Counted from the first letter of the stretch, positions 14,915 to 24,303 are shown. The stretch is DNA of 64,000 bases from Negativicutes bacterium (GCA_031292035.1 JARLHX010000274.1:30105-94104); one strand, 5' to 3'. A program made the numbers and translations. The notes: generated by a model not told the origin, from the sequence alone.

Positions 14915-17511
14915 AGTTTGCCGGCCTCCTGCTTGGCCTGATTCTGCAGCTTATAGAGGATGTTGAGAGCCTCCAGCGGGGTAATGGTCATAATATCAAG
15001 AGTCAGCACTTCATCGGTCAAACTGCTTGCGAAAAGCGATACTGGGGCTGAAGACGGGGTAGCCGTGGCCGCCGCCTCTCTCCCAGCCTGGCTATGCAGA
15101 TGATTTTGTTCTAGTTCGCCTAATATTTCTTGGGCCCGTTCAACGATCCGTTTCGGCAGACCGGCCAGCTGAGCGACATGGATACCATAGCTTTTATCAG
15201 CGCCGCCCGGCACAATCCGGCGCAGGAAGACAACGTCGTTGCCGCGTTCTTTGACTGCCACTGAACAGTTTTTGATTCTCTTGTTATACTGTTCCAATTC
15301 AGTAAGTTCGTGATAATGGGTTGCAAACAGGGTTTTGGCTTTGATTTTTTCCTTGATATACTCGATCACCGCCCGGGCGATGCTCATACCGTCGAAGGTG
15401 CTTGTCCCCCGGCCGATTTCGTCGAGAATAATCAGGCTGTCGGCTGTGGCGTGGCGGAGAATCTGAGAGACCTCATTCATTTCGACCATGAAGGTACTCT
15501 GGCCGGTAGCCAGGTCATCACTCGCGCCAACCCGGGTAAAAATACGATCAACTGGGCAAATCGAAGCCTCGCGCGCCGGAATGAAGCTGCCCACTTGGGC
15601 CATCAGCACCAAGAGCGCCACCTGACGCATATAGGTAGATTTACCGGCCATATTGGGACCGGTGATAATCAAAATTTCACTGTCACGGTGATTAAGCTCG
15701 GTGTCGTTAGGGACAAACATTTCTTGTTTTAAAAGCCGTTCCACAACCGGATGACGGCCATCCTTGATATTGATTTCGTGGTTGCCATTCAGTTTCGGCC
15801 TGATGTAATTGTGTCGAGCGGCCGCTTCGCTGAGAGCGACGAGGACGTCGAGGCAGGCGATTAGCCGCGCGGTTTGCTGAATAGCCGGAATCCGTTCCTT
15901 GATGTAGTCGCGGATTTTGATCAGCAGCTGGTATTCGATGGCGACAATTTTTTCCTGTGCGCCAAGTATCTTGATTTCAAATTCTTTTAATTCGGGAGTA
16001 ATATAGCGCTCGGCGTTTGCCAGCGTCTGTTTCCGGGTGTAGGTAAGCGGGACAGCGGCTGTATTCGAGTTGGTCACTTCAAGATAGTAGCCAAAAACTT
16101 TGTTATAACCAACTTTCAGGGATTTGATACCGGTGACTTCCTTCTCCCTTGTCTCAAGATCCTGCACCCATTGTTTGCTGTCTCTGGCCAGGCTGCGCAG
16201 TTCGTCCAGCTCAAGATCATAACCGGATCGGATCATGTCCCCGTCCCGCACGCTGAAGGGTGGATTATCGACAATAGCGGTGGCAATCAAGTTAGTAATA
16301 TCAGAGTGAGTTTGGATAGTCATCTCGGTATTCGATAATAATTTTGCATTGCAAGAAGACAGGCGCTCTTTAATGGAGGGCAGCGTGGCCAAAGACGCTT
16401 TCAGGCTGACCAGATCACGGGCGTTGGCGGTGCCAACTTCGACTCGGGTCAAAATGCGTTCAAAGTCATAAATTTCGTTTAGTTCTTTTACTAAATGGGC
16501 CCGGATGATCGGCTTTTGGAGGAATTCATCTAAGGCGTCGTAGCGGTCGTTTATGACCATAGGATTGACCTGGGGATACTCCAGCCACTGTTTCAGCAGA
16601 CGGCCACCCATGGCTGTCTTGGTGTAATCCAGGACGGCGAGCAAGGTATCACGCTTACTGTTGTCACGCATGTTGGTGGTGATTTCCAGGTTGCGCAGGG
16701 TTGAGGCATCAAGAGTCAAAGACTCGCGGGCGTCATATTGAGTCAGTCTGTTGAGATGTGACAGATCGCTTTTCACTGTTTGGTAGAGGTAAAAAAGTAG
16801 AAATCCGACAGCGGCGCAGGCTCCCGAAGCTGTTGGCAGGTCGCTGGCACCAAAATGGCGCCCCGGTAGAGCGTTAATCGTTGTGTAGTCATCAGCCACC
16901 AGATTAGAATAGGTGCAGCGGGAAATCCGGTTGGCTACAAATGTTTTGATTTCTTCCAAGCTGGTAATTTTACCGGCCAAAATCAGTTCAGCCGGCGCCA
17001 GGCGAAATAAATGGTCACAGACTTCGTTGACCCGGTGGGGACCGGAAAATTGGGCCCAGACACATTCAGCGGTGGAAATGTCGGCCGCAGCCAGGAAAAA
17101 CGTATTGTCTTCATCATAAAGAAGAGCAAGGAAATTGTTGCTCTTTTCGCTTAGCAACGTATCTGCCAAAACAGTGCCGGGGGTGATAATTTTGACCACT
17201 TCCCGCCGCACGATGCCTTTAACCTGCTTCGGGTCTTCCACCTGTTCGCAGATGGCCACTTTATAGCCGCGATTGATCAGTCGGGCAATATATGTGTCGG
17301 CGGCATGATAGGGTATGCCGCACATCGGCACCCGCGTTTTTGCGCCGGCTTCTCTACCGGTCAGGATGATTTCCAGTTCGCGGGAGGCCAGTTCGGCGTC
17401 CTCGAAGAACATCTCGTAAAAATCCCCTAGACGAAAAAAGAGGATGCTGTCAGCATGGTTGCGTTTGATTTCGCGGTATTGTTCCATCATGGGGGTATAG
17501 CTAACCGTCAT
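14911..17511 (-). CDS. mutS: DNA mismatch repair protein MutS
   Basis: An 866-aa MutS1. The N-terminal mismatch-binding motif appears as RLGDFYEMF (FYE), followed by the connector, core and clamp domains. The ATPase has GPNMAGKST (Walker A), ILDEIGRGTSTFDG (Walker B/signature) and FATHYHEL. The C-terminus carries the usual oligomerisation tail. ATG start with GAGGAG 8 nt upstream. It lies 31 bp after miaB. Confidence 0.98.
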   Translation of the reverse strand: MTVSYTPMMEQYREIKRNHADSILFFRLGDFYEMFFEDAELASRELEIILTGREAGAKTRVPMCGIPYHAADTYIARLINRGYKVAICEQVEDPKQVKGIVRREVVKIITPGTVLADTLLSEKSNNFLALLYDEDNTFFLAAADISTAECVWAQFSGPHRVNEVCDHLFRLAPAELILAGKITSLEEIKTFVANRISRCTYSNLVADDYTTINALPGRHFGASDLPTASGACAAVGFLLFYLYQTVKSDLSHLNRLTQYDARESLTLDASTLRNLEITTNMRDNSKRDTLLAVLDYTKTAMGGRLLKQWLEYPQVNPMVINDRYDALDEFLQKPIIRAHLVKELNEIYDFERILTRVEVGTANARDLVSLKASLATLPSIKERLSSCNAKLLSNTEMTIQTHSDITNLIATAIVDNPPFSVRDGDMIRSGYDLELDELRSLARDSKQWVQDLETREKEVTGIKSLKVGYNKVFGYYLEVTNSNTAAVPLTYTRKQTLANAERYITPELKEFEIKILGAQEKIVAIEYQLLIKIRDYIKERIPAIQQTARLIACLDVLVALSEAAARHNYIRPKLNGNHEINIKDGRHPVVERLLKQEMFVPNDTELNHRDSEILIITGPNMAGKSTYMRQVALLVLMAQVGSFIPAREASICPVDRIFTRVGASDDLATGQSTFMVEMNEVSQILRHATADSLIILDEIGRGTSTFDGMSIARAVIEYIKEKIKAKTLFATHYHELTELEQYNKRIKNCSVAVKERGNDVVFLRRIVPGGADKSYGIHVAQLAGLPKRIVERAQEILGELEQNHLHSQAGREAAATATPSSAPVSLFASSLTDEVLTLDIMTITPLEALNILYKLQNQAKQEAGKL

Positions 17512-17542
17512 CTTTTTTCTCCTCTGACGGGGATAATTGAGC

Positions 17543-18877
17543 CTATAGCAGGCGCAGCAACCGGCCTTTCAGTACCCAGGTCTGGGCTGTGTCAACCTGA
17601 ATATCAGCCAACTGACCCAGCTGTTCGCTGCCAGTCTTATCCCAAATAATAATTTTATTTGTCCGGGTTCGTCCCATCATTTTATTCGCGTCATTTTTGC
17701 TTTCCCCTTCAACCAGCACTTCGAGAGTCTGGCCAATGAGGCGTTGATTGATCGCCAGGCTGTTTTCGTTTTGCGCCTCCATCAGACGGTTGAGGCGTTC
17801 CTTTTTTACAGCCAGGGGAATTTGCTCGGCCATGGTCGCAGCTGGTGTTCCGGAGCGCTGGGAGTATAAAAAGGTATAGGCAGCGTCAAAGCCGATTGAG
17901 TTGACGAAATCTAGAGTTTCTTCAAACAGATCTTCGGTTTCGCCGGGAAACCCCACAATGATATCAGTAGTCAGACTGGCATGGGGGATAGCAGCGCGGA
18001 TTTTGCCGACGAGCTGGCGATAGTATGCAGTGGTATACCCGCGGTTCATCTGGGTCAATATGGTATCACTGCCTGATTGAACCGGCAGATGAAAGTGTTC
18101 GCAAATTTTTTGAGCGCGCTGGACAGTGGCAATGATTCGATCATTCATGTCCCTGGGATGGGAGGTCATATAGCGAACTCTAGCGATGCTGTCGATCCGG
18201 TCGACGGTGCGCAGGAGTTCAGCAAAATCAGGGTATGGGTCGCAGTCACTGCCATAGGAATTCACGTTTTGACCGAGCAGCGTGATCTCCTTAAAGCCGG
18301 CTTTACCCAAATCGAGGATTTCGGCGAAGATATCGTTAGGAGGTCTGCTCCTCTCCCGCCCTCGCACATACGGGACAATACAATAACTGCAAAAATTATT
18401 GCAACCGTACATAATCGGCACCCAAGCGGAAATTTTGTTCTTGCGGATGGTCGGTACGTCAGCAGTCATCTGCTGAGCTTGGTCCCAAACCGCCAGCACT
18501 TTTCCGCGGGAGGTTTCGACTTCAGTCAATAGATCGGTTAATTCATGAATATTGTGGGTTCCCATAACGAGATCGATGTGTGGAGCCTTTTTAAACAGTT
18601 TATCACGGTCTTTTTGGGCCATGCAGCCCGCAATGCCAATGATTAAATTGGGATTGGCGGCTTTCAGCCGTTTCAGCTCACCAATTTTTCCATAAATCTT
18701 CTTTTCAGCGCTTTCCCGAACGCAGCAGGTGTTAATTAAAATGACGTCTGCCCCATCCAGCAGGTCAGCTTCTACATATCCCAGATTCTTGAGCTGACCT
18801 GTCAGACGCTCGCTGTCGTTTTCATTCATCTGACATCCATAGGTAATAATATGGTATTTTTTTTGCGGCGTACTCAC
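17543..18877 (-). CDS. miaB: tRNA-2-methylthio-N6-dimethylallyladenosine synthase
   Basis: A 444-aa methylthiotransferase. Domain order: UPF0004 N-domain with three cysteines (YGCQMNENDSE, NTCCVRESA, GCMAQ), radical SAM with CNNFCSYCIVPYVRG (CxxxCxxC), and a C-terminal TRAM domain (LEVLVEGESKN). It acts after MiaA on A37. The start is a GTG with AGGAG 9 nt upstream. The miaB-mutS-mutL-miaA-hfq order is widely conserved in Firmicutes. Confidence 0.97.
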   Translation of the reverse strand: MSTPQKKYHIITYGCQMNENDSERLTGQLKNLGYVEADLLDGADVILINTCCVRESAEKKIYGKIGELKRLKAANPNLIIGIAGCMAQKDRDKLFKKAPHIDLVMGTHNIHELTDLLTEVETSRGKVLAVWDQAQQMTADVPTIRKNKISAWVPIMYGCNNFCSYCIVPYVRGRERSRPPNDIFAEILDLGKAGFKEITLLGQNVNSYGSDCDPYPDFAELLRTVDRIDSIARVRYMTSHPRDMNDRIIATVQRAQKICEHFHLPVQSGSDTILTQMNRGYTTAYYRQLVGKIRAAIPHASLTTDIIVGFPGETEDLFEETLDFVNSIGFDAAYTFLYSQRSGTPAATMAEQIPLAVKKERLNRLMEAQNENSLAINQRLIGQTLEVLVEGESKNDANKMMGRTRTNKIIIWDKTGSEQLGQLADIQVDTAQTWVLKGRLLRLL

Positions 18878-18969
18878 ATGCTTCAGCTCCTCTTTCTTAA
18901 TTATGCCCCCATTGTCTGACGATCAAAACTTGATTCGCCATAACACGGAGTATAGATAATCGAGATGGT

Positions 18970-19329
18970 TTATGTCAGCCGCTCGATCGCTCTCTCAAGA
19001 ACGAAGACAAGGTCTTGGCGGGCAGTATATTTGATTTTCAGTTTGTTTAGCTGCCTGAGGACCGACTCTTTGGCACGGTCGCGGGAGGGAAGATTGATGA
19101 CCTCTTCGGGAGCCTTTTCTCCTAGTTTGGCCAATAGGTCTATTTTGGTCCGAGCAGCAAGCGGCGTTGGCAAATTGACCAGTGTTTTCTCCAGATTTTT
19201 CTGGGCGCTGGATAGGGAACTCCCCAGATAGGTAGCTGTTGTTCTTGGTGCTTTTTTTTCCTTATCCCAATAGGACGCGACTAGGTAAGCGTAGTACCTG
19301 TTGTTTAGTTTGCGCCAGGTAATATACAT
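18970..19329 (-). CDS. Hypothetical protein with an IS1634-transposase-like N-terminus
   Basis: A 119-aa protein. The first ~40 residues (YITWRKLNNRYYAYLVASY, then RTTATYLGSS) resemble the N-terminal segment of IS4/IS1634-type transposases, which reads like Y-x-YLVES-x-R-x-G-K-x-RQRTI-x-YLG. The rest (LLAKLGEKAPEEV..., RAKESVLRQLNKLKIKY) is helical, with no catalytic residues. I chose the ATG with GGAGG 9 nt upstream. It may be a domesticated fragment or an independent small family. The upstream region is very AT-rich with an inverted repeat. Confidence 0.6.
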   Translation of the reverse strand: MYITWRKLNNRYYAYLVASYWDKEKKAPRTTATYLGSSLSSAQKNLEKTLVNLPTPLAARTKIDLLAKLGEKAPEEVINLPSRDRAKESVLRQLNKLKIKYTARQDLVFVLERAIERLT

Positions 19330-19360
19330 AGTTACAATCCTCCAGTTACTTATCATTATG

Positions 19361-19393
19361 ATAGTTATAACATATTATTTTATTATAACTATG
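19361..19393. repeat. 10-bp inverted repeat in an AT-rich spacer
   Basis: ATAGTTATAA and TTATAACTAT separated by 13 bp, just upstream of the 119-aa gene. It could be an operator or part of the promoter region; no known regulator motif is recognised. Confidence 0.45.
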
Positions 19394-19465
19394 ATACCAT
19401 ATCTTGCTAATGACACGCAACACGATATGCCTCGACAAATGCAGAAAAAGAAATTTTTTTATCAA

Positions 19466-19495
19466 AAAAAAGATCACCACAAGGTGACCTTTTAT
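19466..19495 (-). terminator. Terminator after the TauE pair
   Basis: AGGTCACC-TTGT-GGTGATCT then TTTTTTT on the minus strand, immediately after the stop codon. Confidence 0.85.
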
Positions 19496-19872
19496 CGCGC
19501 TTTGACACTATTGGCGGATTTGGTCAAAAGCATTCTACTGCCGACAATAACGATGAATATACCGAATACGCGTCGAAGAATGTCTGCGGGAATCAGTTGA
19601 ACGAAATTGGCGCTGATCAGAGCTCCTACTATTGCTCCTGATGCCATATAGGCAGCCATTCTGTAATTGACCAGATTGTCTTTATGAAAGTGCCAAATGC
19701 CGACAAGAGCGGTTGGTATCATCATCAGCATCGATATCCCCTGGGCCAGGTGCTGGGGAATGCCAAGGGTGAGTACCATCATCGGGATTAGGACAATGCC
19801 TCCACCGACGCCGAAAAGTCCGCTAAGGACGCCGGTAACCAGGCCCATGGCAAAAATGATGATAACCGTCAT
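19492..19872 (-). CDS. Half-size TauE/SafE-type membrane protein (subunit B)
   Basis: A 126-aa protein with about four membrane helices. It has one copy of the TauE/SafE signature GVLSGLFGVGGGIVLIPMM near residue 15. Full TauE/SafE anion (sulfite/sulfonate) exporters are ~250 aa with two such repeats, so this and the adjacent upstream gene are each half. It overlaps the first half gene by 4 bp (ATGA), implying coupled synthesis and a heterodimer. The substrate is unknown. Confidence 0.85.
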   Translation of the reverse strand: MTVIIIFAMGLVTGVLSGLFGVGGGIVLIPMMVLTLGIPQHLAQGISMLMMIPTALVGIWHFHKDNLVNYRMAAYMASGAIVGALISANFVQLIPADILRRVFGIFIVIVGSRMLLTKSANSVKAR

Positions 19873-20225
19873 ATGAACACCATCCTTAATCCGACAACCA
19901 CCAACATCAGGCCGAATAACCTTTTTAGCTGGGCCGCCGGGATTTTTTTTGCAAGCCGCGCCCCGAAACTGGCGCCCAACATGCTGCCGATGATGACATT
20001 TGTGGTTATACCTAGGTCGATATTGCCATGAAAACCGTAACTAATGGCGCTGATAATCGCCGTTGGAACGACTACCGCTAACGAAGTGGCGTGCGCGTTA
20101 TGCTGGGCGACGGCGAAATAGGATACCATGACTGGGATTAAAAAAACCCCGCCGCCAAGACCGAGCAGTCCGCTAAGAATGCCAACAGTGAACCCGACTG
20201 CAACGAATTTGAACGATTGATCCAT
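19869..20225 (-). CDS. Half-size TauE/SafE-type membrane protein (subunit A)
   Basis: A 118-aa protein with about four membrane helices and the same signature (GILSGLLGLGGGVFLIPVM). Sequence identity with its neighbour is clear in the signature but low elsewhere, which fits an old duplication rather than a recent one. It is the first gene of the pair. Confidence 0.85.
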   Translation of the reverse strand: MDQSFKFVAVGFTVGILSGLLGLGGGVFLIPVMVSYFAVAQHNAHATSLAVVVPTAIISAISYGFHGNIDLGITTNVIIGSMLGASFGARLAKKIPAAQLKRLFGLMLVVVGLRMVFI

Positions 20226-20312
20226 GAATAGTAGTGCTCCTCAAGTGTAGTTGTTGAAAATATATACTTTATTGTAAACAAGAAAAGGAAATGTGTCAAT
20301 TGTCGAGAAAAG

Positions 20313-20341
20313 AAAAAACTTCTGAAAACCTCAGAAGTTTT
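20313..20341 (-). terminator. Terminator after DUF3870 gene
   Basis: AAAACTTCTGAGG-TTTTCAGAAGTTTT hairpin followed by a T-rich tract on the minus strand, beginning at the stop codon. Confidence 0.85.
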
Positions 20342-20688
20342 TAATCTACCATTGTGGGAAACGCGCCTTCTTTAAAACTCCGGAATTTGTCGTAACTGAT
20401 GCGAATCGCAGTAATGATGGCCTTTTTTGCACTGCCCTGATAGACTTGGTCGATAAGGCGCACCAGCGGTTCTGGACCGTTTTTCAAGGTTTGCCCCACG
20501 AGGGTATGGGTAACATGTTTACGGGCAACCTCAGTCGCCAGAGTACAATCCGCTTCAAGGATATTATCTGTTTCCATGTCCACCAGAATGACTAATCCAA
20601 CAACCCGGTACAACTCAGTGGCGGTAATCCCGGTTGGCAATTTAGCATAGCCGGAAAACAAAACATGCCTGCCGACATCTTTAACCAC
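20341..20688 (-). CDS. DUF3870 domain protein
   Basis: A 115-aa protein matching the DUF3870 pattern (LFSGYAKLPTGITATELYRVVG, VLVDMETDNILEADCTLATEVAR). The function is not known for the family. I chose the GTG start with AGAGGAGG 7 nt upstream, 13 bp after the upstream gene, with which it probably forms one transcript that ends at the next terminator. Confidence 0.8.
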   Translation of the reverse strand: MVKDVGRHVLFSGYAKLPTGITATELYRVVGLVILVDMETDNILEADCTLATEVARKHVTHTLVGQTLKNGPEPLVRLIDQVYQGSAKKAIITAIRISYDKFRSFKEGAFPTMVD

Positions 20689-20701
20689 AAGCGTTCCTCC
20701 T

Positions 20702-21526
20702 CTAATCAATACTCAATCGTTTGACTTCAATGTTTACATCCTTCACTGTCATGCCTGTCATGTATTCAACCATATTTTTAACTTGCTGCTGGGTGTTCTG
20801 CATTACCTCTCTAAGGGTATGCCCATATCTTATAGTTACGTCTAAGGAGATGGAAATACCTTTTTCACGATCCTGAGAGTTTTTAATATTAATTTGACTG
20901 GTGCGGGAAACCGCCAAATCGCTGGTGGCAACATAGTCAATAATCGATGCAATGGCCGCATCAGAAATGAGCAGTTTGCCATAATAGCTGAATGTAGGAC
21001 GGATGATGGATTTTTCGCCTAGTTTACGGCGCTTTGCTTGTGGTTTACGGAAAAATATTTCGAGCGGGTCGATAAGATAGCCGGAAAAATGTGGCTTCAA
21101 TTCGATGGTAGGCACAGGAATGATATGCTTGCCTTCCTTCATTCTGCTTTCCCGTGCTTTGGATATTTCTGCTTTGGTGGCAATATCTTCGATATTAACA
21201 ATTTTGCTGATTGACGGCAACTCTAGGGTATCGACGATTTTCTGGACCATGTTGACTGAGGTGCCGAGAATCAGGAGTCGATTGGGTTGAATGGCTGTGA
21301 TGGCTTGGCGAACTTCACTGGCATGGCTTGGCTCCATAAAAATGGCGCGTTTGACAGCCTGAATTTTATTTGGTTCTTTTTTGGCCGAGTGTCCGGCGAT
21401 GATTTTACTGTCTTTGATTAGCAGTCCGTCATCGATTATACCGTCGACCCCGTGTTCGTGTGCCACAATCAAGGCGCGATGGCTTTTTCCTGTTCCACTC
21501 GGGCCCACAAGGGCAATGACATCCAT
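20702..21526 (-). CDS. P-loop NTPase fused to an Asp23/Gls24-like domain
   Basis: A 274-aa protein. Residues 8-15 are a Walker A (GPSGTGKS), followed by a kinase-like N-domain that contains IIDDGLLIKD. Residues ~175-270 look like an Asp23/Gls24 (alkaline shock) domain: LLISDAAIASIIDYVA, ISLDVTIRYGHTLREV, VEYMTGMTVKDVNIEV. Asp23-domain proteins are usually stand-alone envelope-stress proteins. The fusion is seen in some Clostridia/Negativicutes to my recollection, but has no established role. ATG start with GGGAGG upstream. Confidence 0.8.
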   Translation of the reverse strand: MDVIALVGPSGTGKSHRALIVAHEHGVDGIIDDGLLIKDSKIIAGHSAKKEPNKIQAVKRAIFMEPSHASEVRQAITAIQPNRLLILGTSVNMVQKIVDTLELPSISKIVNIEDIATKAEISKARESRMKEGKHIIPVPTIELKPHFSGYLIDPLEIFFRKPQAKRRKLGEKSIIRPTFSYYGKLLISDAAIASIIDYVATSDLAVSRTSQINIKNSQDREKGISISLDVTIRYGHTLREVMQNTQQQVKNMVEYMTGMTVKDVNIEVKRLSID

Positions 21527-21573
21527 GACAGCCTCCCAATAAAAAACCGCTAAAATTAATATTGCTTTTCATA

Positions 21574-21602
21574 CATAAAAATAAACACCTTTGCAGGTGT
21601 TG
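21574..21602 (-). terminator. Terminator after the PHP gene
   Basis: AACACCT-GCA-AAGGTGTT followed by TATTTTTAT on the minus strand. Confidence 0.8.
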
Positions 21603-22448
21603 TCAAGTAAAAGAATTTCTTGTTGAAGAAAGTGCCAGTGTTTTCAGGTGGTCGACAAGCTCTGCCGGAACGGTAAAATGACCGAGGCGCATAGGAAAAC
21701 GACCAGCTATACCGTGGAAATCGGATCCGCCAGTGATTGCAAGCCCTAGTTCGTCGGCCAGCAACCGGTATTTTTCAGTTTGGGCAGGGTTGTGTTTGGG
21801 GTGATAAACTTCAATCCCCCGAATTCCCAAGCGAATGGTATCAAGTACGACGGAATCGTTGCCTACTAGGCCAGGATGGGCTAATACCGGAATCCCGCCA
21901 GCACAGACGATCAAATCAATGGTATCTTTACGAGATAGCTTGTAATGCGGAATATATGCCGGTCCATTTTTTTCGAGAAGACCAGTGAAAGCTTGATTAA
22001 AGTTACTGAAATACCCTTTTTCTAATAATGCGGCAGCAAGATGAGGGCGGCCGACCGAGGAGCCCTCACCTGCAATTTCAAGAACGCGTCTGTAGGAAAT
22101 GGGATATCCCAAGGTATTGAGCTTGTGAACGATTCTTTCCGCACGATCCCGACGGTCGTCGGCGATTAATTTGATCTGTCTGACCAGTTCAGGCTGACGG
22201 ATATCAATGAAATACCCTAAAATATGGACTTCGCTTGTTGCAAGGTCGGTTGAAAATTCAATACCTGGTATTACTTCGGGCTGCGAGGCCAACTGCGGCA
22301 TGTCCTTTAACGCAAGCAGGCCGTCGACTGTATCATGGTCGGTGATCGCGATATGAGAAAGTCCGGCTGCGGTGGCTTGCTGCAAAATTTCATCCGGAGT
22401 AACCCGTCCATCTGATGCAGTGGTGTGAACATGTAAATCAGCGGTCAT
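21603..22448 (-). CDS. PHP-domain phosphoesterase (YciV/TrpH-like)
   Basis: A 281-aa metal-dependent phosphoesterase of the PHP family, related to 3',5'-nucleoside bisphosphate phosphatase and RNase AM. Metal ligands are visible as DLHVHTTASDG near the N-terminus, ITDHDTVDGL, IPGIEFST, VLAHPGL and GGSDFHG near the end. The ATG overlaps the pepA stop as ATGA, so it is co-translated with pepA. The substrate is inferred from the family. Confidence 0.9.
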   Translation of the reverse strand: MTADLHVHTTASDGRVTPDEILQQATAAGLSHIAITDHDTVDGLLALKDMPQLASQPEVIPGIEFSTDLATSEVHILGYFIDIRQPELVRQIKLIADDRRDRAERIVHKLNTLGYPISYRRVLEIAGEGSSVGRPHLAAALLEKGYFSNFNQAFTGLLEKNGPAYIPHYKLSRKDTIDLIVCAGGIPVLAHPGLVGNDSVVLDTIRLGIRGIEVYHPKHNPAQTEKYRLLADELGLAITGGSDFHGIAGRFPMRLGHFTVPAELVDHLKTLALSSTRNSFT

Positions 22449-23947
22449 GCCATCCCCCAATTTTGTGCCAGTTGAATGAGGGTACGCACGCCGACACCGG
22501 TTGCGCCTTTTACGTTATAGCCATATTCCTTGTCGCTCGAAACCGTTCCAGCAATATCGATATGGACCCACGGGGTTTTGTCAACAAAGCTGGCAATGAA
22601 TAGGCCGGCGGTAATCGCTCCAGCGGGTCTACCACCAGTGTTTTTGAGATCGGCAATTTCGCTTTTGATTTGCTCTTTATATTCTTCGAAAAGGGGCAGT
22701 TCCCACATTTTTTCGCCGGCTTGAGCTGACGCCTCGAGAACCTGGCGAGTTAAATCAATGTTATTGCCCATAACACCTGAGGTCACCTTACCCAGAGCAA
22801 CGACGCAAGCTCCGGTCAGGGTGGCAAGGTCGACAATATGAGTGGCACCCAGTCGGCGCGCATAGGTAACCGCGTCAGCGAGAATTAAACGACCTTCAGC
22901 GTCAGTGCTGATAATTTCGATTGTTTTACCTTCCATGGAAGAAATGACGTCGCCGGGACGGAAAGCATAGCCGGATGGTAGATTTTCGGTACAGGGTACG
23001 ATGGCTAATATATTGACCGGAAGTTTCAATCCGGCAATGGCCTGTATGGCTCCCAGCACTGCCGCCCCACCAGCCATGTCGTCTTTCATCTCATGCATAC
23101 CTTCACTAGGTTTGAGGGAGATGCCGCCGCTGTCAAAAGTAATTCCTTTACCAACAAGGGAAAGCAGCCGCACATCGTTTGGCGCCCCGTTGTATTTTAA
23201 TACAATCAGGCGGGGGGGCTCGTGACTGCCTTGGGCCACTGCCAAAAAGGCGGGCATACCCAGCTCTTCAATTTGAGTTTTGTCTAAAATTGAGATTTCA
23301 AGTCCGGTTTTTGCAGCAATTTCCCCGGCGTGAAACGCCATTTTTGATGGCGTCATATGATTGGCGGGATGATTGACCAGGTCACGAGCCAATGCAACTG
23401 CATCGGCGATCGTGACGCCATGTTGAATCAGCGGCTCTAGCTTGGCGGCTTTTTGGGCATCGCCTTCTACAATATACATTTTTTCGAGAACCAATTCTTT
23501 TTTGGGATCAGTTTTATAATGACGGAAATGATAGTTGCCAAGCAGCGTTCCTTCAACCAGCGATTGGGCTGATTGCTGAAATGACATTGTTTCACAGGCT
23601 GATCCATGAATGACTGAGGCCACAGTTTTGGACTCGAGTTTATTGGCCGCCCGAATCGCACTGCCAGCTGCAGCGCGCAGCCTGTCGGCGTTAAGGTCCT
23701 CAATCTTGCCTAGACCGAGCAGAACAACTCTTTGGGCATTGATCCCTGCGCAAACATGAAGTACGGTCGTAGCGGCAAATTTGGCGACGTCACGTTGATC
23801 GTGAATCAGATTACTGACCAATCCTCCCAGAGCCTCATCCAATTCTTTGGCAGGGCCTAACGGTAAAGTAACCCCCTCTGTCAAACTGATGATAAGGGTA
23901 TCACATATGATATCGGCTACCGAACCGGCAAATACTTCAATTTTCAT
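22445..23947 (-). CDS. pepA: Leucyl aminopeptidase (M17)
   Basis: A 500-aa cytosolic aminopeptidase that forms hexamers with two metal ions. Motifs: GKGITFDSGGISLKP (Lys and Asp ligands), KDDMAGGAAVLG, and STDAEGRLILADA (the NTDAEGRL signature with Ser in place of Asn). ATG with AGAGGTG upstream. It precedes the PHP gene in one transcript. Confidence 0.96.
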   Translation of the reverse strand: MKIEVFAGSVADIICDTLIISLTEGVTLPLGPAKELDEALGGLVSNLIHDQRDVAKFAATTVLHVCAGINAQRVVLLGLGKIEDLNADRLRAAAGSAIRAANKLESKTVASVIHGSACETMSFQQSAQSLVEGTLLGNYHFRHYKTDPKKELVLEKMYIVEGDAQKAAKLEPLIQHGVTIADAVALARDLVNHPANHMTPSKMAFHAGEIAAKTGLEISILDKTQIEELGMPAFLAVAQGSHEPPRLIVLKYNGAPNDVRLLSLVGKGITFDSGGISLKPSEGMHEMKDDMAGGAAVLGAIQAIAGLKLPVNILAIVPCTENLPSGYAFRPGDVISSMEGKTIEIISTDAEGRLILADAVTYARRLGATHIVDLATLTGACVVALGKVTSGVMGNNIDLTRQVLEASAQAGEKMWELPLFEEYKEQIKSEIADLKNTGGRPAGAITAGLFIASFVDKTPWVHIDIAGTVSSDKEYGYNVKGATGVGVRTLIQLAQNWGMA

Positions 23948-24004
23948 GTTATCACCTCTTGTATTTTATTAGACTATAGTATGCCATGTTTTTGACGCCG
24001 GAAA

Positions 24005-24036
24005 CAAAAAAACCTGTTCTAAAAGAACAGGTTTTT
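24005..24036 (-). terminator. Terminator after spoVS
   Basis: AAAACCTGTTCT-TTT-AGAACAGGTTTT followed by TTTG on the minus strand. Confidence 0.9.
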
Positions 24037-24042
24037 AAATGT

Positions 24043-24303
24043 TTATCGGGGTTGCACCAACAGTTTAATCGCCGTACGTTCTTCACCATCAATAATAATG
24101 TCCGTAAAGGCAGGAATGCAAATCAGATCGACACCATGGGGGGCAACGAAACCTCTTGCAATGGCAACTGCTTTTACTGCCTGATTTAGAGCCCCGGCGC
24201 CAATGGCCTGCATTTCGGCAGCGCCGCGTTCCCTGAGCACCCCGGCTAAAGCTCCGGCAACAGAATTGGGGTTGGATTTTGCTGATACCTTCAAGACATC
24301 CAT
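24043..24303 (-). CDS. spoVS: Stage V sporulation protein S
   Basis: An 86-aa SpoVS with the conserved VLKVSAKSNPNSVAGALAGVLR start and the GAGALNQAVKAVAIARGFVAP core (Alba-like fold). In B. subtilis it is needed for progress past stage V and is under sigma-H. A strong sigma-H-type promoter lies upstream here, and GGGAGGG precedes the ATG. rny and spoVS are close neighbours in many Firmicutes. Confidence 0.97.
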   Translation of the reverse strand: MDVLKVSAKSNPNSVAGALAGVLRERGAAEMQAIGAGALNQAVKAVAIARGFVAPHGVDLICIPAFTDIIIDGEERTAIKLLVQPR

